From Zhongshania sp. (GTDB lineage: Bacteria > Pseudomonadota > Gammaproteobacteria > Pseudomonadales > Spongiibacteraceae): a stretch of DNA of 64,000 bases. A model generated the notes under the pieces. That model saw nothing but the letters and a program-made list of their open reading frames with translations. It made no database searches and was not told the origin of the DNA. Both the position numbers and the translations under genes were made by a program. Positions 43,578-53,043 of the stretch are shown here, one piece after another; within the stretch, counting starts at the first letter, position 1; every line of letters starts with the position of its first letter. The stretch covers positions 1 to 64,000 of the forward strand of contig JAGPVP010000111.1 of assembly GCA_018066965.1 (NCBI GenBank), written 5' to 3'.

Positions 43578-44344
43578 ACTAGGTGACCACCATCCACTGG
43601 CAGGGCGATTCCAGTAACGAAGGAGCCTGCCGCACTAGCCAGCATCAGCAAGGGCATTGTTAACTCATTCATTTGCCCCAAGCGACGCGGCGGGATTTTA
43701 TTGAGGTATTGAGCACCTTTTTCTGATTTAAAAAAGTCGGAATTTATCTCGGTTTCAAAATATCCCGGGCATATCGCGTTTACTCGAATATTATGCCGCC
43801 ACAATTCCTGCGCGCTGTTTTTCGTCAATTGAATCACACCCGCCTTGGCCGTTGCGTACAAGGTGTTATTGGCACTTGGCTGCAAACCTAAAATAGACGA
43901 AATATTTATGATGCTGCCAGCAACATCCGCTTTAATCATTCGCGCTGAGGCTTCTCGAGATACTCGCCATACGGCTTTTAAATTAGTATCAACGGTGAAA
44001 TCCCATTTCTCTTCGGTGCTATCTACAAAGCGGCCTGGATCAGCAACACCAGCGTTGTTGACCAGAATCGAAACTGCACCGACACTGGTCTGTATCTGAT
44101 CAAATGCCGCCACGACGGAGTCGTTATCGTTTACGTCCATTGCCACTGCAATCGCCGTCCCGCCCGCTGCAGTAATATCTGACACTAAACTTTTAAGTCG
44201 ATCGATACGTCGTGCCGCCGCCACCACAGTCGCACCCGCCTGCGCCAATACCGTCGCAAAATGCGCGCCCAAACCACTGGACGCACCAGTAACTAATGCG
44301 ATCTGCCCCGACAAGTTGAGGCTCTTTAAAATTGCATCATTCAT
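43565..44344 (-). CDS. Short-chain dehydrogenase/reductase
   Basis: This 259-residue classical SDR has the NAD(P)-binding TGASSGLG, NNAG (LVNNAGVADPG), catalytic Ser in INISSILG and Tyr-Lys in YATAKAG, and a C-terminal family segment. It probably oxidises a 3-hydroxyacyl-CoA or a similar alcohol. It is the last gene of the set SDR-kinase-acyl-CoA dehydrogenase-phosphatase read on the minus strand (18-base gap to the kinase gene), which supports a role in hydroxy-acyl catabolism. Confidence 0.92.
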   Translation of the reverse strand: MNDAILKSLNLSGQIALVTGASSGLGAHFATVLAQAGATVVAAARRIDRLKSLVSDITAAGGTAIAVAMDVNDNDSVVAAFDQIQTSVGAVSILVNNAGVADPGRFVDSTEEKWDFTVDTNLKAVWRVSREASARMIKADVAGSIINISSILGLQPSANNTLYATAKAGVIQLTKNSAQELWRHNIRVNAICPGYFETEINSDFFKSEKGAQYLNKIPPRRLGQMNELTMPLLMLASAAGSFVTGIALPVDGGHLVQSL

Positions 44345-44362
44345 AAGTTGTAACCTTTTCCC

Positions 44363-45391
44363 TTATTCACCCTTCTCAATCAGCACTACGCCCAACGCCG
44401 CTAACGGTGCAGCCAAAGCGCCGTAGTCCATTGCCTTTTTACTGGAGGCATTGCCATCTAAAGCGCGCTTATACACACCCTGCAAAATGGCGCTGAGACG
44501 GAAGAATGAAAACGCTAAATAGAACACCCAATGATCAATACCAGGAATGCCACGGCGCTCACAATATTGCTTTATATAGGCTTGCTCAGAGGGAATGCCC
44601 AATGCTTCACGATTGACATCACCCAAGCCCGGAATAGCTGCATCGCTGGGAATACGGAGCTGCATACACTGATACGCCAGATCCGCGTAGGGATGACCCA
44701 AGGTAGACAACTCCCAATCTAGCAACGCCAGAACGTCACTGCTGTCGTGAGCTAGCATCATATTATCGAGACGAAAATCACCGTGATTGATGCACACCAA
44801 ACCATCATCAGGCGGCAAATTATCATTCAGCCATACTATTAATTTTTCCATGGCTGGCACCGTTTCAGTCTCGCTAGCACGGTATTGCTTAGTCCAGCGG
44901 CTTAACTGACGCTCAAAGTAATTACCCGGTTTGCCGTAATCACTCAATCCAGCCTTTTCCACATCAACGCTGTGCAGATCAGCTAACACCTTGTTCATGG
45001 CGTCGTAAATTGCAGTGCGCTCAGCTGGAGTTTGTTCGGGCAAGGACGCATCCCAAAGAATACGGCCATCGAGAAAATCCATTACATAAAACATGGAACC
45101 GATAATGCTATCGTCATCGCATAGCACGCGCATTCTCGGCACAGGCACAGCAGTAGGCGCCAGAGCCTGCATCACCCTAAACTCGCGATCTACCGCATGG
45201 GCAGATTTAAGTAATTCACCCGGCGGCTTACGTCGCAGCACATATTTGCCGCTTGCAGCGTCAATCAGATAGGTTGGATTTGACTGCCCGCCCGCAAATT
45301 TTTCTGCGGTGAGCGGCCCCTTAAATCCATCAATATGTTGCTCGAGATATGCCGTTAATGTGGCAATATCCAATTCAAATGCATCTGCCAT
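44363..45391 (-). CDS. APH-type phosphotransferase, ACAD10/11 kinase-domain-like (hydroxyacyl-CoA kinase candidate)
   Basis: This 342-residue kinase-fold protein has FAGGQSNPTYLI in the nucleotide loop, YVLRRKPPG with the ATP-binding Lys, the Brenner motif NHGDFRLDNMML and the metal-binding LLDWE. It is closest in layout to the kinase domain of ACAD10/ACAD11 and to LvaA. Those proteins phosphorylate the 4-hydroxy group of acyl-CoAs so that a partner dehydrogenase can remove it as phosphate. The next upstream gene (12 bases) is exactly such an ACAD-like protein. Aminoglycoside resistance is unlikely. Confidence 0.83.
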   Translation of the reverse strand: MADAFELDIATLTAYLEQHIDGFKGPLTAEKFAGGQSNPTYLIDAASGKYVLRRKPPGELLKSAHAVDREFRVMQALAPTAVPVPRMRVLCDDDSIIGSMFYVMDFLDGRILWDASLPEQTPAERTAIYDAMNKVLADLHSVDVEKAGLSDYGKPGNYFERQLSRWTKQYRASETETVPAMEKLIVWLNDNLPPDDGLVCINHGDFRLDNMMLAHDSSDVLALLDWELSTLGHPYADLAYQCMQLRIPSDAAIPGLGDVNREALGIPSEQAYIKQYCERRGIPGIDHWVFYLAFSFFRLSAILQGVYKRALDGNASSKKAMDYGALAAPLAALGVVLIEKGE

Positions 45392-45402
45392 AAAACCTCC
45401 CT

Positions 45403-46629
45403 TTAACCGGCGTAACGATCAATAATTTGCTTACCCAGTGCCATTTGATGCACTTGATCTGGGCCGTCGGCCTGACGACACCAGCGCGCATAGTTAAACG
45501 CTTCGGCCATAAAGTAGTCTTCAGTCAAGCCGCCTGCGCCATGCAATTGCATGCAGCGATCAATGATATTTTGCACCAATAATGGCACGGTGGTTTTAGT
45601 CGCTGCAATCATATCTGTGGTTTGCATTGGACCCTGCTCGTCAATCTGCTTGCAGGTTTTCATCACCAGTAAACGCGCCATTTCAATTTCAGAAAAACTA
45701 CGAGAGATTTCTTCACGCACTGATTGGTGCTTGCTCAGCGGCTTCCCAAAAGTAGTACGTGACACAGCACGCGTACAGGCCAACTCAAGCGAGCGCTGAG
45801 CAGCGCCGATCAAGCGCATGCAGTGATGCATACGGCCGGGAGCCAAGCGGCCCTGGGCAATTTCAAATCCTCTACCTTCGCCTAATAATACGTTCTCCAA
45901 AGGTACCCGCACATTGTCGAAAACAATTTCGGCATGACCAATCGGTGCATCGTCATAACCCAGGGTCGTTAGAGGGCGAATAATAGACAGGCCGGCGGTG
46001 TCCTTAGGCACCAGTACTTGTGTCTGCTGCTTGTGACGGCTGGCATTCTCAGGGTCGGACTTGCCCATCACGATAAAAATTTTGGTCCGCTCATTCATGG
46101 CGCCGGTGATGAACCACTTACGGCCATTCAAGACCCACTCATCACCGTCTTTTACAATACTAAGCTCAATATTAGTCGCATCACTAGACGCGACTTGAGG
46201 CTCGGTCATCGCATAGGACGAGCGAATATCGCCACTCAACAAGGGGGTTAGCCACTTTTCGCGCTGAGCGTCAGTGGCATATTTCATAAACACTTCCATA
46301 TTGCCGGTATCAGGTGCGTTGCAGTTAAACACTTCAGGCACCCACAACACGCGGCCCATCAGTTCGGCCAACGGCGCGTAGTCAACAAAGCTCAAACCGC
46401 CGTGCTCACAGTACTGAGGAAATTCTTCTGGGCAGAATAAATTCCATAAGCCCGCTTCCTTAGCCTTGCTTTTAAGCTCGTCCATCAGCGGTAGAATTGC
46501 GTAACGATCTTTTGCGCTATGTAGCTGCTCAGCGTAGGCCTTCTCGTTTGGATAAATATGCTCATCCATAAACACGCTAAGTTTTTTCAAAAGTTCCTGT
46601 GCTTTTGGGCTCGGGGTAAGATCCATCAT
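45403..46629 (-). CDS. Acyl-CoA dehydrogenase, ACAD10/11-like
   Basis: This 408-residue flavoprotein has the FAD/substrate motifs YAMTEPQVASSDATNI and GRKWFITGA, and the segment GRLAPGRMHHCMRLIGAA typical of the ACAD11-like branch. The C-terminus includes QLHGAGGLTEDY and RWCRQADGPDQVH. In that branch the dehydrogenase works with an APH-type kinase to process 4-hydroxyacyl-CoA; here the kinase is the next gene. GAGGATGA precedes the ATGATG start. Confidence 0.9.
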   Translation of the reverse strand: MMDLTPSPKAQELLKKLSVFMDEHIYPNEKAYAEQLHSAKDRYAILPLMDELKSKAKEAGLWNLFCPEEFPQYCEHGGLSFVDYAPLAELMGRVLWVPEVFNCNAPDTGNMEVFMKYATDAQREKWLTPLLSGDIRSSYAMTEPQVASSDATNIELSIVKDGDEWVLNGRKWFITGAMNERTKIFIVMGKSDPENASRHKQQTQVLVPKDTAGLSIIRPLTTLGYDDAPIGHAEIVFDNVRVPLENVLLGEGRGFEIAQGRLAPGRMHHCMRLIGAAQRSLELACTRAVSRTTFGKPLSKHQSVREEISRSFSEIEMARLLVMKTCKQIDEQGPMQTTDMIAATKTTVPLLVQNIIDRCMQLHGAGGLTEDYFMAEAFNYARWCRQADGPDQVHQMALGKQIIDRYAG

Positions 46630-46685
46630 TTCATCCTCTTAGTATTTCGCGACGACATCGCGCCGATTCAAGTAAAAAGTGTTAT

Positions 46686-47372
46686 TTAAGTGTAAGTAAT
46701 TAAATGCCGATGCGCGGCGTCTTCTAAATGCGGCACCGCATTAAACATATTCAAATTAAAATAATCGCCACGGGTGAAATAACGCGTCACACCGGTATTT
46801 TTAGCCTGCAGATTGGTATTCACCATAGTTTCTACGTCGAGATGTAATACTTCTCGAAGCATGGCACTTACCGGGCCACCAGATGTAACGACTAACACCC
46901 GGCCAGACTCCGCCGACAATGCCGCCAAGGTGCTGCGCACTCGCTGTTCAAATTCAGCCCAAGGCTCAGCAACATTAATTAGCTCATCACGACTCCACGC
47001 CAGCAAGGCAAAGCGAAGCAAGCGATAGAACGTTCGGGCATCCGCTAAATTTACACTTTCACCCTTGTTATCATCCCCGTTGGCTGCAAGATAACTGTCG
47101 ACTAGGCTATGAAAGTCATATTCGTTCAAGCCAGGCAATTCGCTAGCATCAGGCGTGGGAATGTCTGCTTGGGCTAATACATCGCGAATTCCCGCCAGTG
47201 TTTCTCGGTGACGACGCATAGTGCCGGTAAATACGGCATCAAACTGCTGTTCTGCACCGGCAAAGTGCTCACCCAATAGACGAGCCTGCTCCCAGCCCAC
47301 GGCGGTTAGACGATCATAATCATCAGTGCCGAAGGCGGCCTGCCCATGCCGAACTACAACGATTTCAGCCAC
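46686..47372 (-). CDS. Histidine phosphatase family protein (phosphoglycerate mutase-like)
   Basis: This 228-residue protein has the catalytic RHGQAAFG (phospho-acceptor His), a second Arg (GTMRRHRETL), the acid residue in LPGLNEYDFH and the second His replaced in context by VVTSGGPVSAML, where the usual motif is SHGG. The altered segment makes the catalytic detail uncertain. It is the first gene of the minus-strand acyl-CoA set and could remove phosphate in the kinase-dependent pathway, but this is inference. Confidence 0.83.
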   Translation of the reverse strand: MAEIVVVRHGQAAFGTDDYDRLTAVGWEQARLLGEHFAGAEQQFDAVFTGTMRRHRETLAGIRDVLAQADIPTPDASELPGLNEYDFHSLVDSYLAANGDDNKGESVNLADARTFYRLLRFALLAWSRDELINVAEPWAEFEQRVRSTLAALSAESGRVLVVTSGGPVSAMLREVLHLDVETMVNTNLQAKNTGVTRYFTRGDYFNLNMFNAVPHLEDAAHRHLITYT

Positions 47373-47502
47373 TACGGTCTCCTTCGCAAAAAGTTATACC
47401 AAGCGGTTACACCGCAAAGCACGACTCGCCTTATGTTGGGACCATGATAGCGGCAGCAGAATCATTATTGAAGTTTATTATTTTTATCCACCATAATAAG
47501 CT

Positions 47503-48435
47503 ATGATTATGAATGAGCAGCCAGACAAACGAGTAACGCAAATGAGTTCAACAAAGATAGACCTTAATTTGTTCACAGTTTTCGACGCCATATACTCGCA
47601 GCAAAGCCTGACCCGCGCCGCCGGCGTATTGCATGTCAGCCAGCCCGCCGTTAGTAGCTCCTTAGCAAAATTACGCAGTATTTTCGACGACCCGCTATTT
47701 GTTCGCACCAGCGCCGGTATGACCCCAACGCCATTAGCACGGCAGCTAGTCGGTACGGTTCGCGAATCCTTAAAAAATTTAGATAATTGCGTGGCCACCA
47801 GAATCCCCTTTGATGCCAGCACCGCACGCCGTAGCTTCCGTATCCACGCGACAGAAAACGCCGAGCTAATTCTGCTGCCAATGCTTTTAAAACAACTAAA
47901 AAATAGAGCGCCTGGAATAGATTTGGAGGTGGTCTTTTTTGACCGCAGAGAAGTCGCCTACGAGATGGCTAGCGGCAATGTGCACCTCGCCGTCGATGCG
48001 CCACTATTAAGTCATCCCGAGCTAATTAGCCAGCCCCTGCAGGCCGACGACTATGTTTGCGTTATGCGAGCAGATCATCCGCTAAGCAATACCACGATGA
48101 CGTTAGACGACTTTTTAAGTCATGAGCATATTCATGTATCTAGCCGTATGAAAGGATCTGGGCATATTGATTTAGCGCTGCGCTCTATCGGCCACAAGCG
48201 CCACACTGCCCTGCGTTTACAGCACTACGCCGCGTTACCGGCACTACTTGCACAATCTGACTTTCTCGCGGCCGTGCCGGCCACCGTCGCAAATCACTGG
48301 CATTTAGCCAGCCACTCACTGCCCTTCGAGACCCCAAAGCTGGAACTGCAATTATTCTGGCACAAAAGCGTAGAGCACGATCCAGCGATATTATGGCTGC
48401 GTGAATTCACAACCGAAGTAGCGCAAGCGAATTAG
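47503..48435 (+). CDS. LysR family transcriptional regulator
   Basis: This regulator of about 310 residues has an HTH near the N-terminus (NLFTVFDAIYSQQSLTRAAGVLHVSQPAVS) of the NodD/PcaQ-like type. The start is uncertain. ATG at 47542 (MSSTKIDLN) matches family N-termini better, and an imperfect repeat CATAAT...ATTATG (47492-47511) would then be an upstream operator. It is divergent from the phosphatase/ACAD/kinase/SDR set, which is its likely target. It overlaps the convergent AraC gene by 4 bases. Confidence 0.9.
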   Translation: MIMNEQPDKRVTQMSSTKIDLNLFTVFDAIYSQQSLTRAAGVLHVSQPAVSSSLAKLRSIFDDPLFVRTSAGMTPTPLARQLVGTVRESLKNLDNCVATRIPFDASTARRSFRIHATENAELILLPMLLKQLKNRAPGIDLEVVFFDRREVAYEMASGNVHLAVDAPLLSHPELISQPLQADDYVCVMRADHPLSNTTMTLDDFLSHEHIHVSSRMKGSGHIDLALRSIGHKRHTALRLQHYAALPALLAQSDFLAAVPATVANHWHLASHSLPFETPKLELQLFWHKSVEHDPAILWLREFTTEVAQAN

Positions 48436-49460
48436 CTACTGGAATTATTAGATAACTGCTGGCTCATGCGGTAGCGCCCCGGAGCTAAGCCAAACCAGCG
48501 TTTAAACGCTTTTTGAAACGAGCTTTGATCGCTAAATCCCAACTCAGCGGAGATGTCGAGCAGTGCCATTTCTCCATCACCCACCAACTGCTTCGACCGC
48601 TGCTTGCGTGCATCATCGACTAAGAGCTTAAAATTAGTGTCGGTATTATTAAGACGACGCTGTAACGTTCGCGGTGCCAAACCCAGCTCCGCCGCAACAT
48701 CATCAAGTTTGGGCACACCGTCTGGTAACTGTCGCACGACGCAGGCGATAACATCCTTCACAATGCGGTCTTCCATTTGCAATTTTGCCAGCTCTGCCCG
48801 CGCGGTTTGGACCAAGGAGTTGTATATCCCCGTGTGGGGGAACCGTGTTGGTCGATCAAGAAAATGGCTATCAAATTCAACAAAATTTGCGTCACAATTA
48901 TATTTCACCGGCGCTTCAAGAATACGCTCAATCTCACTCCGATCTGTTGGCCCGTCGTGACTAAAAGACACCTCGCGCTGATTACACCAGCGATCTAAAA
49001 TTGCTTTATTAGCGCGGTACCAGCTAGTAAAAAAAAACTCGGCTAGCTGCCGCGACACCGGCTTACGTTCTGGCACGACCCAAATTAACTGCGTCAAGTC
49101 ACTTCCGTGCTCACGGTACATTACGTCACCATGATCTATCAGCAAACGAGAAAACTGGGCCACCGCATCAAAGGCCGCACGGGAATTTGGCGCACTCATG
49201 CCTAGGTAACTCACCATACCCCACGCCGACGGAGACGAGTCTGCCCCCGCATGCGCGCCAAGAAAGGGATCATCTAACATGACACTCGCAACATCTAAAA
49301 GCACTTCAAATAAGCGCAGTGGAAAGCGCCCGTCAACCGTCAAATGCTGCTCTGGCGTGAATCCCACCGCCGCAATGAGCGCGCTTGCATCAACACCACG
49401 ATTTTCTATGTACTGGAGCAAATCCACCAAATATTCAGAGCACACTGTTGGTGTACGCAC
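48432..49460 (-). CDS. AraC family regulator (arabinose-binding-like domain)
   Basis: This 342-residue protein is the fourth member of the OruR/ArgR-type subfamily in this window. The HTH pair is LDDVAAELGLAPRTLQRRL and LLDISAELGFSDQSSFQKAFKRWFGLAP. The start is GTG with GAGGTG upstream. It is divergent from the acyl-CoA synthetase gene, the most likely target. Confidence 0.9.
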   Translation of the reverse strand: MRTPTVCSEYLVDLLQYIENRGVDASALIAAVGFTPEQHLTVDGRFPLRLFEVLLDVASVMLDDPFLGAHAGADSSPSAWGMVSYLGMSAPNSRAAFDAVAQFSRLLIDHGDVMYREHGSDLTQLIWVVPERKPVSRQLAEFFFTSWYRANKAILDRWCNQREVSFSHDGPTDRSEIERILEAPVKYNCDANFVEFDSHFLDRPTRFPHTGIYNSLVQTARAELAKLQMEDRIVKDVIACVVRQLPDGVPKLDDVAAELGLAPRTLQRRLNNTDTNFKLLVDDARKQRSKQLVGDGEMALLDISAELGFSDQSSFQKAFKRWFGLAPGRYRMSQQLSNNSSS

Positions 49461-49689
49461 GACCCCACCTCATTATTGATATTTCACATGGCGCAATAGA
49501 TTTCACGAAGATACGCCTTTCACTATTTTCATATTAAGGAAAAAAGCATAACAAGGTTTACAGCATGCCACAGCCTAAATCATAAAACTTGAACGAAGCA
49601 CACAGTACGTATTCGTGAAGCTTGTCGGCACCGCCAATTGCAGTACAATCAAGCACAGAAAATAAATATAAAAACCTGCGGGATGCTTT

Positions 49690-51261
49690 ATGCAAGTACA
49701 TCAGTTCTTCGATTTTCACTGCCAGCGAAACCCCGGCAACCTCTGCCTTATGTTTGCGGGGGTACAGTACAGCTACCACGACATTGCGATGCAATCGCAG
49801 CAACTCGCTCAATCCCTAGCTGCACAGGGCATTAGCCATGGCGATCGCGTCGCGGTGCTATGCGAAAACTGCCCTGAATACTTAAGCCTAATGATCGCCT
49901 GCAGCCGCATTGCTGCGGTGCTTGTGCCCATTAATTATCGCTTGGCGCCCGCTGAAGTATTGTTTGTACTGCAAGATGCCCATGCAAGCATTCTGCTGGC
50001 ACCCGACGGAAAGCTCTCTGAGTTAGTCGACGGCCTGCGACCGCTGATTGGCGATTTAACGGTGGTATCTACCACTGATCAAGGCGCACACAATTGGCAG
50101 CAATGGTTAAACCAAGCGATGGATTCAAGCGTCGCCACCAATGACAGTGCGCCGGAATCAAACACCCATTCCGCATTTTTACAACTCTATACTAGCGGCA
50201 CTACCGGCAACCCCAAAGGCGTGGTTATTAGTCATCACAACATCATTGCCTTATACACCATGAGCCAGACCTCCCTGCCGGTAAAGTCAGGTATCGGCAC
50301 CCGTGATTTGGTTTGCGCACCCAACTTTCACATCGGTGGCTCCGGCACGTTAATACTGCCCATATTGGCCGGCGCCAGTGTGGTATTGCACAGCAGCTTT
50401 AATCCAATAGCGATTGCAGACGATTTAGAAAAGTTGCAAATAGACAATATGTTTATTGTGCCGGCCATGATTATGGCCATCATCGAATACGTGCCCGATA
50501 TTGATAAACGCGATTTCAGCCATCTAAAACAATTACTTTATGGCGCCTCACCCATTAGCACCGGCTTGCTTCAAAAAGCGACAAGTATCTTCAAATGTGA
50601 TTTTTATCAATGCTACGGCATGACAGAAACCACCGGCACCGTGGTTTCGCTGTCCCCTGCCGATCATTTATTAGCACTGCAAGGCAGACCAGAATTACTG
50701 CAGTCATGTGGACGACCGCTAGCGGGCGTAGAAGTCAAAGTGGTGAACAAGCAAGGTGAGGCACTGGCAAGCGGCCTTACCGGTGAGCTATTAATCCGCG
50801 CTGAATCTAATATGAAAGGCTATTTCAATTTAGAGCAAGCCAGCCGTGACACCGTAATCAACGGCTGGGTTCACACCGGCGATTCAGCGATGATTGATGA
50901 AGACGGCTATATCTTTCTGCGCGACCGTATGAAAGACATGATTGTCAGCGGCGGTGAAAATATCTACCCCATCGAAATCGAGAATGTTCTCAGTAAACAC
51001 CCCGCAATTACCGACGTAGCCGTGGTGGGCATACCCGACGAAAAATACGGCGAGACTCCACTTGCCTGCGTCGTCTTCGCTGCAGATCAAACTCTCACTA
51101 TAGATGAGCTAATTGGTTTTTGCAGAGACCAACTTGCGGGATTCAAAATACCCCGCCGCTTAGAAGTTTACGAGGCACTACCGCGGAATCCATCGGGGAA
51201 AATTCTTAAAAAAACCTTGCGCGAGCCGTACTGGAAAAACAAAGAACGCCACATTAACTAA
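49690..51261 (+). CDS. Acyl-CoA synthetase (AMP-forming, class I adenylate-forming family)
   Basis: This 523-residue ligase has the P-loop-like LYTSGTTGNPKGVV, YGMTETTG, hinge region DRMKDMIVSGGENIYP and the C-terminal catalytic Lys in NPSGKILKKTLR. It activates a carboxylic acid to acyl-AMP and then acyl-CoA; chain length cannot be read. It is divergent from an AraC regulator and ends at a strong hairpin shared with an HSL-type hydrolase. Confidence 0.93.
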   Translation: MQVHQFFDFHCQRNPGNLCLMFAGVQYSYHDIAMQSQQLAQSLAAQGISHGDRVAVLCENCPEYLSLMIACSRIAAVLVPINYRLAPAEVLFVLQDAHASILLAPDGKLSELVDGLRPLIGDLTVVSTTDQGAHNWQQWLNQAMDSSVATNDSAPESNTHSAFLQLYTSGTTGNPKGVVISHHNIIALYTMSQTSLPVKSGIGTRDLVCAPNFHIGGSGTLILPILAGASVVLHSSFNPIAIADDLEKLQIDNMFIVPAMIMAIIEYVPDIDKRDFSHLKQLLYGASPISTGLLQKATSIFKCDFYQCYGMTETTGTVVSLSPADHLLALQGRPELLQSCGRPLAGVEVKVVNKQGEALASGLTGELLIRAESNMKGYFNLEQASRDTVINGWVHTGDSAMIDEDGYIFLRDRMKDMIVSGGENIYPIEIENVLSKHPAITDVAVVGIPDEKYGETPLACVVFAADQTLTIDELIGFCRDQLAGFKIPRRLEVYEALPRNPSGKILKKTLREPYWKNKERHIN

Positions 51262-51264
51262 TCA

Positions 51265-51304
51265 CCCTAGAACCCAATAGCGCCCTTCTTATTGGGTTCT
51301 AGGG
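51265..51304. terminator. 15-base-pair perfect hairpin between convergent genes
   Basis: CCCTAGAACCCAATA pairs fully with TATTGGGTTCTAGGG over a 10-base loop. There is no U-tract on either side, so termination may rely on the stem itself, or this is an mRNA-end stabiliser. Confidence 0.6.
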
Positions 51305-51313
51305 CAACACCGG

Positions 51314-52210
51314 CTAAGCATTAAATAATTTCGCCAACCACGTGCTGATCTCACCCATAGCCTTGTTATGATCCGGCTTTGGTCCTTGCAAACCAACAAA
51401 GCCATGACATGACTCTGCGTACAGGCTGTACTGCACCTCGTTGTCATACTGCTCTAAACGCGCCGCGTAGTTGGCGCCATCATCCCGCAAGGGATCGCGC
51501 CCAGCGGTCAACAATAAGGTCGGCGGTAGATTATCTAAATCAGTTCGTATTAAGGGTGTTGCCCGTGGATGACGCGTTTGTTCGGCGTCTAATACAGCGC
51601 TGTTTTTTAGGTAGGTATCCCAAAACCACACCATCAGCGCGCGGGTCAGCACCGGACCTTTCGCATTTTCGACATACGATGGAGTACCTGGATCGTAATG
51701 ATCGGTGGCCGGATAAATCAGCACCTGTCCTTTTACTATACCCGGCATACATTCTCTGGCTTGCAAGGCCGTTACCGCAGCGAGATTGCCCCCCGCGCTA
51801 TCACCCGCTACGGCAATGGCATTGGGCAAGCCACCGTATAATGCGATGTGATCATAGGTCCATTTCAATGCGGCCAAACAATCCTCTGGCGCAGCGGGAA
51901 AGGGGTGCTCTGGCGCCAAACGATAATCTACCGCGACGACGATACAATCACTGCGATTGCAAAGGTCACGACACATCGGGTCATAAACAACAAGGTCGCC
52001 AATAACCCAGCCGCCACCGTGGTAATACACCACCACCGGAAACGGTCCCTCGCCCGGCGGCTGATATATACGCAGGCGAATGAGACCATGTGCGGTTTCA
52101 ATACTCGATTTGCGAACTGCAATATGCTTTGCCGTTTTACCGAGCCAGCGCAGTCGGGTATCTACTTTTATCGCATTACGTATTATTGTCGCTTTAAATT
52201 TTGTATTCAT
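51314..52210 (-). CDS. Alpha/beta hydrolase, hormone-sensitive-lipase family
   Basis: This 298-residue esterase/lipase has the oxyanion-hole motif YHGGGW, the nucleophile Ser in VAGDSAGGNLA, Asp in GRDPLRDDG and His in SCHGFVGL. It hydrolyses small to medium esters and is cytoplasmic (no signal peptide). It converges on the acyl-CoA synthetase, which could activate the acid it releases; the link is only positional. Confidence 0.93.
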   Translation of the reverse strand: MNTKFKATIIRNAIKVDTRLRWLGKTAKHIAVRKSSIETAHGLIRLRIYQPPGEGPFPVVVYYHGGGWVIGDLVVYDPMCRDLCNRSDCIVVAVDYRLAPEHPFPAAPEDCLAALKWTYDHIALYGGLPNAIAVAGDSAGGNLAAVTALQARECMPGIVKGQVLIYPATDHYDPGTPSYVENAKGPVLTRALMVWFWDTYLKNSAVLDAEQTRHPRATPLIRTDLDNLPPTLLLTAGRDPLRDDGANYAARLEQYDNEVQYSLYAESCHGFVGLQGPKPDHNKAMGEISTWLAKLFNA

Positions 52211-52267
52211 GCTTCGTTCTTATTATTAAAAATAAACTCTATTCACAGCCTAGCTTAATATCCTCCA

Positions 52268-52783
52268 CTAAGCAGAGCGTTTTTCGACCTCAGGCAGCGA
52301 TGTGGCATTGTTATTTACTGGAACAACATGAAGTTTGGTGACATTGCGACCATTGCCGTCGGCCCGTAAATAAGCTTTGCTGTTAACCCATCCAGTCGGC
52401 GTGTAAAACCCCCACTTACGAATTTTGGGGCCAGTAATAAACAAGGTTAAGCTATCCGGCGTATTTAACAACAAGCGATGAGGCGCCCGCCCCAAACGCG
52501 TTGTAAAACTACCGGTTTCCAACATCCGTTCTTTGGCAGGCATTTCTTCCCGTATTCGGCCACGTAGTACCACCGAGGAATTAAATAGCCAGGGGTGGTC
52601 GTGCAAATTAATATCTGGATCGTCGCCAGTCACATGATGAAGATACATATTAAATAGCCGATTGCGCGGAACCACATACCAGCGGGTTAGGTAATCAGTG
52701 CCAATCACTTTACTCGGTGTCCGGCGGGTAATTTGTTCAGCTTTCGCCTGCAGGCGGCGCAATAAAAAAGCGGGCAAACGCAT
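52268..52783 (-). CDS. Cupin-like protein of unknown function
   Basis: This 171-residue protein has a cupin-type core: WYVVPRNRLFNMYLHHVTG, the metal-site-like LHDHPW, VVLRGRIREE and a closing APHRLLL. The His residues could bind a metal. Similar proteins occur in bacteria and phages without assigned function. The N-terminus is basic and there is no signal peptide. It has no obvious operon partner. Confidence 0.75.
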   Translation of the reverse strand: MRLPAFLLRRLQAKAEQITRRTPSKVIGTDYLTRWYVVPRNRLFNMYLHHVTGDDPDINLHDHPWLFNSSVVLRGRIREEMPAKERMLETGSFTTRLGRAPHRLLLNTPDSLTLFITGPKIRKWGFYTPTGWVNSKAYLRADGNGRNVTKLHVVPVNNNATSLPEVEKRSA

Positions 52784-53043
52784 AAATATCCGTTCTCAAC
52801 ATAGACAGTGGCGTCTGCAACGCACACCAAAACACATTTAATATGGAAAAATAGACCCGCATAGTACCATTCATACGCGTGTAGACAATACGATTACCGG
52901 ACATCAACAGGCTTATACGGCCGCAAAATAAGACCTGATAAATAAACCCATAGGGGTATAATTACTGATCAACTGTATTCATGAACTTCTCGCTTCCAAG
53001 GGCGGTAAATTTCGACCTAAGCGAACAATATCAGGAGTCCACC

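Noticed and set aside
44363-45391. Aminoglycoside resistance gene
   Set aside because: The APH fold is present, but the neighbour is an ACAD11-like dehydrogenase, and the sequence fits the acyl-CoA kinase branch better.
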